From NCBI GenBank assembly GCA_940671915.1, contig CALNVZ010000641.1, forward strand, positions 5,323,405 through 5,387,404: a stretch of DNA of 64,000 nucleotides, read 5' to 3'. Below the pieces are notes generated by a model. That model was not told where the DNA came from. It saw nothing but the letters and a program-made list of their open reading frames with translations, and made no database searches. This document shows, piece after piece, positions 1 through 27,017 of the stretch. Within the stretch, counting starts at the first letter, position 1; each line of letters begins with the position of its first letter. Source of the DNA: Paracentrotus lividus. Taxonomy: Eukaryota; Echinodermata; Echinoidea; Camarodonta; Echinidae. A program made the position numbers and the translations under genes.

Positions 1-330
1 ACCAAAAAATAGCGAAGTTATGAATATTTAAAGTTTTGATTCTGTGACGTCACGTGCGAGCAGCTCTCCCATTTGTTGTGTATGTAAATTACATACATTT
101 GGCTTTTTTCATGGTTCTTGATAACGGAATGGGTCAATTTGATGGAGGCATGTATATTAACATATGTTTGAGGATGTATCGACCGCGCAGGTGAAATAAT
201 TAATTTTCTTCTGAAAAATGACACTTTATGGAATTTACACTACATAACACATAAAAGATCTGCTCGCATTGACGACACAAAATCAATATTTTAGATATTC
301 ATAACTTCGTTATTTTTTTTTTGTCGATTT
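1..330. repeat. Fold-back copy of an interspersed repeat
   Basis: Bases 8-50 (GCGAAGTTATGAATATTTAA and following) reappear inverted at about 278-320 (AGATATTCATAACTTCG), so the segment can fold on itself. Similar text occurs at 36420-36560 and, inverted, at 37370-37500, so it belongs to a dispersed family. Confidence 0.6.
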
Positions 331-727
331 TCTCCAAACCTTCTTATTCTGCACTTTTTAAAACCAGTTTAAACCCAGAGTGAACTTTCCCTTTAACCCT
401 TTACAACACCCTTAACTTCAATAAGCCGTCGGAGCGCATGCCTTATCACTAAAGCACACAAAATACCAAACTTTAATATTTCTTTTTGTTTTTAAAGCCG
501 TTCCTCTCCAAAATATGAATCTTTTGTTGTGGTTAGAAATTGGACTATTTGTTTTGTTAATATAAACTACAGTGCATATATCTTGACACGTGATTTTTGT
601 GATTTGTTCATGTTAGTGACTCCAAACCTCCCAATAAATTGCCATTCGCGTCATGTAGCATTTTTGTTGGACTGTTGTATATAATCCCAAGATGTGAAAT
701 AACTTTGGGAAAACAAGAAAAAAGTGT

Positions 728-788
728 TCGTGTGTGTGCGTTTGTGTGCGTGTGTGCGTGCGTGTGGGTGTGTGTGTGTGTGTGCGTA
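728..788. repeat. (TG)n-rich microsatellite
   Basis: About 60 bases of TGTG interrupted by C and GGG. Nothing else is recognised between about 400 and 1838. Confidence 0.9.
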
Positions 789-1838
789 TGGGGTGGATGT
801 CTCCAATGGGCTTCTATGTCACCTTCGTAACATGATCTATGATATTCTCTTTTAAAATACAATCATAATATGCACACTCTCATAAGTAATTAATGGAGAA
901 AAATTGATTAATATTCATGTATTATGTCCAGGCATTAGCAAGACTGAGGTATTTATTACAACAAATTAATATGAATCATTATTAATGTCCATAACTCTTA
1001 TCGCAATTAAAAGAACAATCAATGTTGTGCATTGCAACATCAAATATATACAATGTATATGAAAAATATTTATATCTGTAATACTTTTCAGCCACAAGAT
1101 ATAGCCTAAATACAGTGTCGCGATACAACTTTTAATACTTGAAATTTGAAGACATATATACCAATTTTCAGCTTTCTCTAGAACACTTATCCTTCAGAAA
1201 TTGTCTCAAAATACAATATGAGTATGGCACGCTGTTTCATATAGCATGCTTATGAAATAACGATTCTTCAAAATAAAGAATCTTGGGAATCACGGACAGT
1301 TTCCTTTATTTCCTGTGTTGGATTACATTCTTTGGAAATAATTTCATACGTACCTCTGATAACTTGATCGGCAATAAACTAACTTACAATTTCTATACTC
1401 TTGTCAAAAATTTGATCATCATAATTGTAACAAATATAATGAGGTCAAAAAAGTTAATAACTGGAAGTATTTATTGGAAGCCAAATATTATGTATTGTGG
1501 AAAAACGTGTATAAAGCACGTTTAACCGTTTACAATTATTCGTATTAACTGTCACAAATAATAATAAGATTAGATGATAGCATAAGATAACAAAATAAGA
1601 TAGATTGTCACTGCATATTACATCACGAATAATGACATACAAAATTAGTTGATTTTAAATGATATAAAAATTTACAAAAGCTGGAAAATTGTGCATATAA
1701 AACTCATTATCACATATTTTTGTATTAGAAGATGATTTCCAATTGAAAAATATAATATAAATTGATATATTTCTACGTCTCAATTTTCTATTTCAGGCAA
1801 TGAATAAAACACTAAAGAGTTTGATATTATTTTGATAG

Positions 1839-2002
1839 AAGTTGCATATAGGATAATTAATAAACACATAATATTTTATACCAATTAACAAAATATTTGT
1901 AAAAATGCCCTTCATATAATAAGTTGCATATAGGATAATTAATAAACACATAATATTTTATACCAATTAACAAAATATTTGTAAAAATGCCCTTCATAAT
2001 AA
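1839..2002. repeat. Two-copy tandem repeat, 82-bp unit
   Basis: The unit starting GTTGCATATAGGATAATTAA occurs at 1841 and again at 1923, almost identical through GCCCTTCATA. It lies about 180 bases past the SLC6 stop codon, probably in or just beyond the 3' UTR. Confidence 0.9.
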
Positions 2003-2176
2003 TATAATAATACTACAATGAAGAAGTAACTTAATAAAACATAAACGAAGTTTACCTTTTTCTTTACCTTAACCCGAGATTCTGGAAAAATGCTGTAGGC
2101 TCCGTTAAAGATGATTTAAAATTCCATTACTACAATTTACGATATGTTTAGTTGTTGTTGTTGTTGTTGTTGTTTT

Positions 2177-17316
<15,140 letters not shown>

Positions 17317-17427
17317 GTTTATAATCTTGCAAAATTATGAGAAAAAACAGGCTAAAAATCACAAATGTATATGGTCATTTGTCCGTTTTTGTACACGTTT
17401 CCTGACGAAAGTGGGGGGGGGGGGGCT

Positions 17428-18740
17428 TAGAAATGAGAATTGCATAACATTGAACGTATCCGTCAATCATTTATTTTATTCACAAGGAAAAAATTGCCTT
17501 ATTTAAAAGCTCAGACATGAGAATTAAATTACTTTGAACATATCTGTCCAAAACGTTTAGTTGAAAAGGTAACTTGAGAAATATTGATTTAGTCCGAAAA
17601 AAGGTGTCTTTAGTTTGTTTATCATTTATTTCATTGTAATCAGAGTCTCAAGTTTTGTATTTTTGTTTTTTAATAATTTATATCACTTTAATAGAAACGA
17701 AAAAATAAACAAATATGAAAAGAGTGAACATTAGGTTCTTTTAATGCCAAAATTGTAAATAGGAGTAGACTTGTAAATAAAGAAAAACAGCAAGGAGTAG
17801 CCTCGTCGATAAGCTCAAGCATCAGAACTTCATAACTTTGAATGAAGTGTCAATTATAATGCTTTACAAAAACAAAAGGTAACCATATCTATAAGCTCAG
17901 ACATGAGAAATAACTTTGAACATATCTGTCCAATACGTTTTGAAATATTAAAAATATTGATTTTGTCCGAAAAAGTGCCCTTTAGTTTGTTTATCATTTG
18001 TTTCATTGTAATCAGAGCCTCAAGTTTTTTTATTCTTGTTGTTTTAATAATTTATATCACTTTACTAGAGAACTTCAGAACTTCATGAGTTTGAATGTAT
18101 AGTCAATTATAGTGCTTTGTTTACAATTACAAAAGGTAACCTTATCTATGAGCTCAAACATGAGAATTAGATATCAGATAACTGTGAACATATAATTTGT
18201 TTTGATTTGATTTGATTTTATTTGTCGAGTGTACATGGTATAAAACATAAAAGAAACACTGACAGGATAACCCATGAAATCCGAAAAGGCTTTTTTTTTA
18301 TAGGGTCCTATAAAATGAGAAAGAGATTACGGAACCCCCCCCCCTGATTTGCTTTTTCTTATTAGAAAAAAAAAACACGCACATTAAAAGAGAGAAAGAA
18401 GAGAGAGGGAGGGAGGGAAATGGAGAGGAGGGGGAGAGAGAGAGGGGGGAAGGGCAGATAGGAAAGTAAAAAGGTAAAGATGGAGTGAAAGAAGAAAAAA
18501 GAAAGACAGAAAGAAAAGAAGAGGAGAGAGAGAGAAAGAGAGGGAGAGATGGGAGCCCCCATAAAAGATTAAAATATATTTTCAATATGATACCTGAAAT
18601 TATGTCCAATACGTTTTGTTAACAGGGCAAAGAAATATTGATTTTGCGAGAAAAATGTGGCGTAAATTTTGAATATTGATTTTACAAAAAAAAAAAAAGC
18701 TGTCATTTTTTACTTCTTATCAGAAATGTATCACTTTATT
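17428..18740. repeat. Degenerate tandem repeat upstream of SLC6 exon 1
   Basis: The phrase AGCTCAGACATGAG followed by TTTGAACATATCTGTCCAA recurs near 17508, 17893 and 18150, and in weaker form near 17430. It is followed each time by TTTAGTTTGTTTATCATTT-like text. Units are about 260-385 bases. The last copy is interrupted by an insertion at about 18196-18590. The array starts only about 110 bases upstream of the start codon. Confidence 0.75.
18196..18590 (-). mobile_element. Probable LINE 3' end with (AATCA)n tail
   Basis: On the minus strand the block ends GACAAATAAAATCAAATCAA with an AATCA-repeat tail, as many LINE 3' ends do. It interrupts the tandem repeat above. It contains a purine-rich tract at 18390-18545. 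No RT domain remains. Confidence 0.5.
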
Positions 18741-19094
18741 TGGAAAAGAATGTGTTAAAGTCAAAAGGCGTAGGCCTAATATAAAGTTTTATACCACAGT
18801 TGTCAGTTTAAAGATATATTGGGTAGGTACAAAGTAGGTAAAGAACCAAAATATGAATTGATGAAGGTTCTATAGTTCTAAAGTTAAAGGGTGAAGCCCG
18901 AACAAACTAAAAAAAAAAAAAAAAAAATCTTAACTTTTGCCCCATATCATGAATATAACAAGTGGAAAATATGATATAAATGCGTCAAGCATTGTCATGT
19001 TTTATCATAATTAGCTTATGTGGTTTAAATCTTGGATCTGTCAAGTGCATAGCTTTGATAAAGAAAAACAAAATGTTACAATTTCATGTGTTAC

Positions 19095-19330
19095 AATTGC
19101 CCCGTACGTCTGTTACAATTGCCCCTGGACACGGGGCAATTGTAACACTCAACCTCTTGTTTTGAAATGGTAATGGCTTCAAAATAACTTGTTGTACTCA
19201 GCCAAAACCTATTAATATGTCAAGCTAAGATATGCATATTTCATTTTATTTAGTATTAAGCAAGTATTTAGCTTTAATAAAGTTGATAGATCAAATTTGG
19301 AAAAACGTGTTACAATTGTCCCGGGTCTCC
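19095..19330. repeat. GTTACAATTGCCCC repeated motif with hairpin
   Basis: GTTACAATTGCCCC occurs near 19090 and 19112, then inverted near 19133 (GGGGCAATTGTAAC), and in variant form near 19310. The 19112/19133 pair is a perfect 14-bp inverted repeat with a 7-base loop. Confidence 0.8.
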
Positions 19331-19440
19331 CCTACATAAGTTGTTGCAATGTCGGGCAAGCCCCAGGCAAGCTTCCAGGTTGTCAATAACAACATTTGTT
19401 TGAAAAGTATGCATATAATAGTAAACTGGTCTATTGAAAC
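19325..19440. repeat. Interspersed repeat family R1, copy 1
   Basis: Contains GGCAAGCCCCAGGCAAGCTT, then AAAAGTATGCATA and AAACTGGTCTAT. The same order is seen at 22047-22490, 22940-23150 and 38421-38590. Non-coding. Confidence 0.75.
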
Positions 19441-20015
19441 TGGGATTCCAAGTTTTGATGAGATACATAAAAGATGGAAATGAAACACTGTAGAGAAAGA
19501 AATCTTTTTATTTGAATGCATTCCCAAAATTGAATGACAGAGTAAAATTTATTGTACGTGCTTTCTCTCATGAGAAGTCATGGGGTTCAGCTGTCTCAAA
19601 TATTTTGATCCTTTGCGTTCTAATTTCTAATTTTATAATAATTCCGTAGCCTTGGCATCTCTGAAATACACGTATGCTCGGTTTTCTCGGGAAACGGAGT
19701 ATATATATCTTAGGAGCTCAGGTAAGGGAAAAAATCCCGTAAAATCATTGAAATAGGGGTCATTTAGCATTTCCCCTCCTGACCTATTTTGAATTAGGGG
19801 AAGTTTTCAATTCTTTGAGGAAAATCCTGATAGTAGGGTCCCAAATTATGGTCCAAAAACTTGTGAAAATGGGGTGATTTTTCTTGGCTCCCTATCCAAA
19901 AGCCTGTAATAGTATGAATGGGGGGGGGGGGGGGGGGGGAAGGTAATTTTGACATTGCCTCCCCTACAAAATAGAGGGTATCTCTAAAAATACGGAACAA
20001 GCATACGTGTATGGT

Positions 20016-20610
20016 TAGGGTTGGGCGAATCTCAACTTTTTTTTTCAAACAAGTTGTTTCTACAGTAAAATTCGATGTAGAAACTGAAAATGACCATTAT
20101 TTTTGAAACCAAAATGGCCGCCGAAATGGCGTATTTCGCTCAATTTTCACAGTTTTTATAGGTATAAACCACTTTTATTACGTTTTTATATGGGTTTTGG
20201 GTGTCAGGGAACCCAAAATGATTAATCCATCATCATTAATCCTACCTTAGTTGACTGTTAGTGTAGCTTGGTAATTAGTTTCAGTCAATATCGAGCAAAA
20301 ATCACCTCATATCAAAATCACTAAATAACACCTGTAACCATACTAGGTACAATAGGTCATGATAAAATTGTCAGATTTGAGCTTCTAGACCATCAAAATA
20401 CATAAAGAAACAAAATAAAACCGTTTTATACCTATAAAGTGTGTGATGAATGGGAAAAATACACTATTTCGGGTTTTTGCACTTTAGCGACGTCAGACAT
20501 CATTGTACACAAAAGTAATTGTCATTTTTGGATTCTACATCAAATTTGGCTATAGAAACAACCTGTTTGAAATAACTTCTCAGAAAAAAGTAATTATTTG
20601 CCCAACCCTA
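20016..20610. mobile_element. 595-bp fold-back element, 7-8-bp target duplication
   Basis: Ends TAGGGTTGGGC and GCCCAACCCTA, flanked on both sides by GTATGGT (20009-20015 and 20611-20617). The arms match inward through TTCTACATCGAATTT-like and TATACCTATAAA words. No coding capacity; hAT-like by duplication size. Confidence 0.8.
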
Positions 20611-22046
20611 GTATGGTTGACCGCCTGAGCCGGGGCTGAATTATTCAAGTGTACTGTAAATGGAGTAAAAGCGATATTATGGTAGTTGCAAGTTATTGAT
20701 TTTAAATACCATTATTGTGCACATCAGTAACTCAAAAAGGAGGAACCTAGCTGCCACCTGGTGATGTGTTTAGAATGCAAAACTTCTTTGTAGAATGACA
20801 AGTAATGGGGTCATTTACGAGAAGCCTTCTTTGTGCTTTTTACAACCCTGCCGCATAATTATAATATCTAAATCGACATTTTTCCCCCTTGGAAATAAGT
20901 AGCCTATATTGAAGCGAATAAACGCAGGTAGAATATTTCTATGGGCTCTCCACTGACCTGTAACATTTCACCTATCGTCACCTCTTGAGTTATCATAATT
21001 CATGGGTGTTTCTCTCTTCGGGACGTTTAAAGGGCAAGTCCAAGCTATTTGTTCCCGAGGTGGCGATTTTTCAGCTTTTCGACAATTTTTGTGTCAAGTG
21101 TGTCAGTGATGTTTTAAAGGTACATATAATGTATCATATATCACCACAGAGTGTATGAAATAAACTTAATGCGAATGAGGGCAAAAAAGTAATTTCAAGG
21201 TCATATGACGTCACAAGGCTCATTAATATTCAAGAAAAAAAATGATAAAATGCATTGAAAATATTATTTTCAACCAATATCTCTCAAGGTTTGTTATGGG
21301 AATACAACCAAAACGTACATATTTTCTGTTTCAATCTCATCTTGGCTTCCTCTAGTGAAAATATCACAAAACTAGAACATGACTTTCCATATTTTTATTC
21401 TTAAATTATTCATGTCTCAGAAGTAGTCTCACAAAAGATACTGAGCTGATGTAAAGTAATGAAGTTTTATTAGTCGCCCTCCGACCTCAAGAAATGAAAC
21501 AAAATTTTTACTTTTTTTTAAAACTGTAATGTGTTGTATTATGGTTCTTTTGTCTAATCAGCGGGATTTTTTTACAAAACATGTTTCTACGCCTTGGCTA
21601 CACCAAATATTTAATGGAAAATATTTCATGGAATAATTGTCCCATGTGTTACATGTCATATTTTATATAAACTTGACCTTACCAGAAAACGTGAGGCTAT
21701 ATTGACATTAAAATATGTATTTACAAAGTTTATTACATGGTTAAGAGGATGTGACTATGCAAGTTTTTATCTGCTCTTTAAATTCCTAGTATCATGTGAA
21801 CAAGTTCAAAATTGAAAAACACCATTTTTTCTGGTCCCATGTGTTACGAACGAATAAATTATCATAAATCAAAAATGAATTGAGTTAGTTCAATTATTGT
21901 TTATGATTTTGTTGAAGGTTCTTAGTACCTTCAAAAATATACCTAAGGATTGGGATTTCAATTTAAGATTTATCAAAAAAAAAGAAGCCAAATTTGACTC
22001 TGAATGTCCCGTTTGTTACATTGCAAAATAGCGTGGACTTGCCCTT

Positions 22047-22490
22047 AACTAAGTATTCAAACAACATACTATTAAAGAATGAACTACAATACATGGAATA
22101 CAGTTTGCATACATTAATTGTTGGTATGTTAGGGTGGTATATCAATTTGCGGAAACAAAATTGAGACAGATTTGCCAGCATGGCATTATACTAGCTTTTT
22201 CCGCGACGAAATATTTTGTGCCACGTACAAAAGGTTACGTGGCACAAAAGACGGATTAGCCAGCATGGCATTGTACTAGATCTGTCTTCTGTGGCACAAA
22301 AAAATCCGTCGCGGATACAGCGGAGACAGATCTCGTGCAATGCCATGCTGGCAAATCTGTCTCAATTTTGTTTCCGCGAAATGAGATACCACCCTTAGGC
22401 AAGCCTCAAGCAAGCTTTCAGGTTGTCAAGAACAACCTTTGTTTCAAAAGTATGCATAAAATTATAATAACTTAGTAAACCGGTCTATTT
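22047..22490. repeat. Interspersed repeat R1, copy 2, split by a MITE
   Basis: The left half ends TTGTTGGTATGTTA at 22131. The right half resumes with TTAGGCAAGCCTCAAGCAAG at 22395. The uninterrupted copies at 23010 and 38490 read ATGTCAGGCAAGCC and ATATCAGGTAAGCC at this point. Confidence 0.85.
22132..22394. mobile_element. 263-bp hairpin MITE, TTA target duplication
   Basis: The left end GGGTGGTATATCAATTTGCG and right end CGCGAAATGAGATACCACCC are inverted, and the arms continue through ATTGAGACAGATTTGCCAGC. TTA on both sides (22129-22131 and 22395-22397) is the 3-bp duplication typical of PIF/Harbinger-type elements. No coding capacity. Confidence 0.88.
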
Positions 22491-22615
22491 ATAATTGTTT
22501 AAACTGCTTGCAATGTGCCTTTTTTTACGTGGAAATATTAAGTATAATGAATTGAATCAAACGCAGGTAGAATATTTTTTAAGGGCTATCCACTGATCCC
22601 ATCTCACACGCGTAA

Positions 22616-22875
22616 TGCGGCGGTCACAACTCGTCGTAGGCTACGGGGCACGTGCCATCAACGTAGCCTGCGTTGATTGCACAATGCATGCACAGGTCGT
22701 TGGTCAATTTCTACGATTCCTGTGTTTCTGTAGTAAGGGTATTGGAAAAACTTCCTGCACGTCGTACATGCAACGTGCCTGCGAGGTACCTGCGCTGCAA
22801 GATTTTTCTACGAAATCCATCGTAGGGAGTTGCACGTCGAACATGTCGAAGGTATGGGGAGTTGTGACCGCCGCA
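22616..22875. mobile_element. 260-bp MITE, TAA target duplication, copy 1
   Basis: Ends TGCGGCGGTCACAACTC and GAGTTGTGACCGCCGCA, with TAA on both sides (22613-22615 and 22876-22878). A second 260-bp copy is at 62620-62879. Non-autonomous, Harbinger-like by duplication size. Confidence 0.9.
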
Positions 22876-22939
22876 TAAGTTGTAAATGAATTATTATTTA
22901 CAATTCATTGACGATTCTGTCTTGGATAGGAATGATGTA

Positions 22940-23150
22940 TTAAAGCAACCTGTTATTTAATAATAGTCTACAATAATGTTGAATCCAGTTTGAATACATT
23001 AATTGTTCCTATGTCAGGCAAGCCTCGGACAAGCTTTGGGGTTGTCCAGAAAAACATTTTTTTCCTATGGGGAGGGGGGTGTTGTCAAGAAAAACATTTG
23101 TTTAAAAAACTTAGTGTGCTTAGAATTTGTGAACTGGTCTATTTTGAGCT
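22940..23150. repeat. Interspersed repeat R1, copy 3
   Basis: Shares GAATACATTAATTGTTCCTA, GGCAAGCCTCGGACAAGCTT and AACTGGTCTAT with the other R1 copies. A short internal duplication of the GTTGTC-AGAAAAACATT word is present. Confidence 0.75.
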
Positions 23151-23225
23151 TTTAAAAAAAAAAATCGGCTCATGCTCGCTTTTGTTTTTGCTTTTGTCTT
23201 GCTTTTCATGCCAGTTGCCCAAAAT

Positions 23226-23880
23226 AGTCCAGGCTAGGCCCCATAGGAAAAGTGTCGAACCTTGTTTTTTTTATATATATACAATGTTTTTTGATGGTTC
23301 TTTGTCAATTCGAGGGTGCTGATTCCGAATCCGATGAGTGCCAGACGCGAAACCTTGAGCATTTTTCGCAAATCGCGAAAATTCAAAATGGCCGCCAAAA
23401 TGGCCGCCAAAATGTCAAAATGAGCATTCCAAGGGTATTTCTGAGGTTGTTTCGGTGGTTTCTTGTCAATTTGAGGGTGCTGATTCCAAATCTGATGAGT
23501 GCCAGCCGCGAAACCTCGCGGATTTTACGCAAATAGCTGCCCAAATGGCCGCCAAAACTGGAAATCAGTATTGCAAGGGCATTTCTGGGAAAGTTTTGGT
23601 TGTTTCTTGTCAATTCGAGGGTGCTGATTCCAAATCCGATGAGTGCCAGCCGTGATTGCGGATTTTATGCAAATCGCTAAAATTCAAAATGGCTGCCAAA
23701 ATGGCCGCCAAACTGGAAATGAGTATTCCAAGGGTGTTTCTGGGGTTGTTTTGGTGGTTTCTTGTCAATTCGAGGGTGCTGATTCCAAATCCGATGAGTG
23801 CCAGCCATGAAACCTCGCGGATTTTACGCAAATCGCTGAAATTCAAAATGGCCGCCAAAATGGCCGCCCAATTGAAAAGG
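23226..23880 (+). repeat. Minisatellite array, 144-161-bp unit, about 4 copies
   Basis: Units start GTCAATTCGAGGGTGCTGAT at 23304, 23465, 23609 and 23764. They run through CCGATGAGTGCCAGCCGCGA, AAATTCAAAATGGCCGCC (the word AATGGCCGCC is usually doubled) and TTCCAAGGGTATTTCTGGG. All frames stay open by chance, giving repetitive pseudo-proteins. The array is mirrored at 34450-35205 and continued at 30515-30780 and 33030-33245. Confidence 0.92.
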
Positions 23881-24009
23881 AATCCCCGGATGTTAGCGAG
23901 GCAATCATGACGGCATGACGGCAATCTCTTGATTAAAATCGTCTATTTCGACCGTTTCGACGTAATGTTGGAAGGCGGACAGCATGACCTAACGCTAAAG
24001 TAAAACGCC

Positions 24010-24931
24010 ATGAGTGATTCTGAGGAGGAAGTTTCGTTAGACAACCATATCCCCTCTGTTCGAAGGAAAAAAAAAGGGTCAAGATACCTCGACTAAATCC
24101 TCGGCTGCATGCAGTAAAGCTACGCCCATGTGTATACCACATACCGATACAAGTACAGCACGCAAAGTAACCACCAGGCCGTTCAGCCAGAACTCCCCGT
24201 CTCAAGCAAGATGGCGCCGACGACTGACAAACATGACAAAGAACCGGTAAGCCGTGCAGAATTGTTAAAACATCGAATAAAATCATCGAAAACTTGACCT
24301 GTTAAATAGTAGCATAACGTCAATGAGGAAAGAAATAACAGAAGTGAGAGCAAAAGTTGTAGATCTTGAGGCAGCTGCATCCGACTCCTCGGATAGGATG
24401 GAAAAAATAGAAAATGATTCCAAAGAGATGAAAGATGAATCAAAAAGGTTGGCTTCGGAGCTAATGATAAATTGTTAGCACTTGAGATTCACGATAGGAA
24501 GCAGAACTTATTATTGTATGGAGTAAAGCACGGAAAAAGGAGAAAATGTTCTCGATGTTGTGAAAAATGTGGTGCAAAGATGTTGGAATCTCACACGAGA
24601 TCAGTTTTGTCAACGTCCACCGTCTACCCCGTCGCAACCAGCAACAGCAAGCGAGCCCGGATCAATAATAATTCGATTTTCTTCGATGATGGAGAGAGAT
24701 GAAGTCTTCAATGCATATAGAAAGAAAAAAATGCCTAGTAACAACGGAGACCAGCCGACTGATCAACCTTCTGCTCTATACCCTCAACTCAGAATCTTAA
24801 CGGATCTCCCTCCCGGATTAAAGCGTCAAAGATACCTACTTGAAATGGAAGCCATAAAATCAGAAAGGAGAAGAATAAATCGACGAGGATCAATCTGTCA
24901 GTGTCAAACTACAGCTCCAAGTGAGAGATAA
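24010..24931 (+). pseudogene. LINE ORF1-like gene (coiled coil plus RRM-like domain)
   Basis: Starts MSDSEEEVSLDNHIPSVRRK. After a frame change in a run of nine A's it continues DTSTKSSAACSKATP. It then gives a coiled-coil stretch (MRKEITEVRAKVVDLEAAAS, RMEKIENDSKEMKDESKRLA) and a nucleic-acid-binding segment SIIIRFSSMMERDEVFNAYR followed by LRILTDLPPGLKRQRYLLEM and KSERRRINRRG. This resembles LINE ORF1 (transposase_22-like) chaperone proteins. At least four frame changes. It probably belongs to the same LINE as 27018-30250, although a 2-kb non-coding gap separates them. Confidence 0.7.
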
Positions 24932-27017
24932 GGGTTCCCAGGGCAAGTGGAATAACGTCACCTCCTGATATAAAATGCTTGGAACTGATTGACTCCTACT
25001 ATGTGAGAAAAGTTAAATACTTCATAAAGTTATTAGTTTCAAAAATTTATTACATGCAAATGTTATGTAACAATTATGGGCTAAATGTGTGAATACCTAG
25101 AAAATTGATTATTAATATTGTTTATTCTTACCTCTCTCTTAAGTGAATTGGTCATAAAAAATAATATGAGCCATTCATAGTCTTGTTTTGATTATTATAA
25201 ATTAGTGTGATTCAGTATTATTCTGTGTTCTACTCTCCAGGAAGTAAAAAACAAGTTTAAATCGAAAAAATTGCTAGATGTTTACAAACGTGTATAGGAC
25301 CTATAATAATTATGAAACTGGGGTAAACATGAAAATACTCTTGAAAATTATTTTTATAAAAGTTTACTATTGCTGAAAGATCTGTCAGCCATTTTCTTTT
25401 TTTTTACCCCCTAGCCCTCCTTTGTTAATTTAGAAACTTTTTCTCCATTATTTGGAAATAAATAAAGTGAAATTTATATGAATCCTGTGATTGCAGTAAT
25501 ACCTGCATCATTTTCCCCACATTTCCAAGTGCTAATGAACTGATGACTCATAGTTATATTACTAAAAGATATAGAATGTATATCGGTTCATTTTCTTTTT
25601 AACCCTTGCCTTTATTGGCAATGTTTATGGGTTCATTTAATTTAGAAACATAACAAAGACTCATTCATTATGTGTTGATTATATTATGATGAGGTAAAGT
25701 ACCATTATGGTGTTTTGTTGTCTTTTAACAAAAACTGAAAGAAAAAGAAAGAAAGGCGTTCTAGACTCTGTATAATGTATGAATAAACAGGCTTGTTGCT
25801 ATTTTCGTATTCATTTTCAAACATGTTGGTGAACCTAAATAAATCAACCAAGGTCGGTCCAAAGAGGATCTGATTTATTGTTATTCGATGTAAAAATACC
25901 ACGAGCTGGATATTATCATACATTCATGACATTCTTGTATTTGCTATAATCATTCAATTTTGTTTAAACAGGTGAATGAAGAAGTTACTGGAAAAATTTA
26001 TTTCTATATATAATTCAAAATTGTTGTGAATCTTATTATATTTAAAATAACTCTCGTCTTATTTACACTTACATGTAGCAGGAGTCTAGAATGTAAAAAA
26101 GAGTAAAAAGGACATATAAACATTAATTAGATAAAAATATTGCAAATGCTCATTATTATACATAAACGATTGTTTTAAGTCTCATTCAATTATATGTATA
26201 GTCACTCTCTAAAGAAAAATATTTTGGGGAGTATATGTGCTATCCAGTTATTATTCTCTCTAATTCCTCCTTTCCCTCTACATACAGATACCTGTAGAGA
26301 AAGTTTATTAGAGAAACTCATGCAGATGGATGTCATTTTTAAGTTATGAGTATATAGAGACTGAACTTTCATGCATAACATACATAAGTTTATTCAGTTT
26401 GTTTTAAGAAAAAGGTTTGCAGCTTTTGGTGAGTGTGTTGACATGAATTACCTTAATAATGCAAATCTAAATGTGGTAGTCATAAAGATGCCTTTTTAAA
26501 TGAAAAAAGTGCTATGCTACAGAAACGTTTGTACATTCCAATTCCGTTACTAGCGTGAATGTAAGCACAGTACTTGTGTCGAACAATGACATTCCTTGAG
26601 TCGTAATTTTCTTTTATTTATACATAGAAGCACTTGTTAAGGAATTTCTTATGTAGATTTCTCATGAAAGAAATTCTTGCATGAATTAAGGCACCTGTTT
26701 ATCAATCGAGTTTTTTTTTTCAGTCTTCCTTTGAATTCGCTTCCTTTTATTTCCTTCTTTGAATTAAGTACCATGGGTTATATGGTCGAAGCTGATATCA
26801 TGAAATTGCCTCTATATTGATAATGTATGTTGCATGTGTAATGAATATCATTTATAATTTATGTATTCAATTCGTTCCTTTTTCGTTTATCATGTCTTTT
26901 GTGTGTAGATTTTTGTGCTGCTGTTAGCCAACCTTTTCTTACTTTTACAACTTTGTACTCCGCATTGACATTCTTCATTTCCTTTGTATGCCATTATGGG
27001 TGATTTTCCTTTCGCAG
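24932..27017. other. AT-rich stretch between LINE ORF1-like and ORF2-like regions
   Basis: About 2.1 kb with no coding signal, no inverted ends and no tandem structure that I can see. It is too long for a usual inter-ORF spacer, so it may be unrelated inserted or flanking sequence. Confidence 0.5.

Noticed and set aside
23252-23910. Open frames such as VSCQFEGADSKSDECQPRN repeated over both arrays
   Set aside because: They follow the minisatellite unit, are open in several frames and both orientations, and have no start, splice or codon-bias support.
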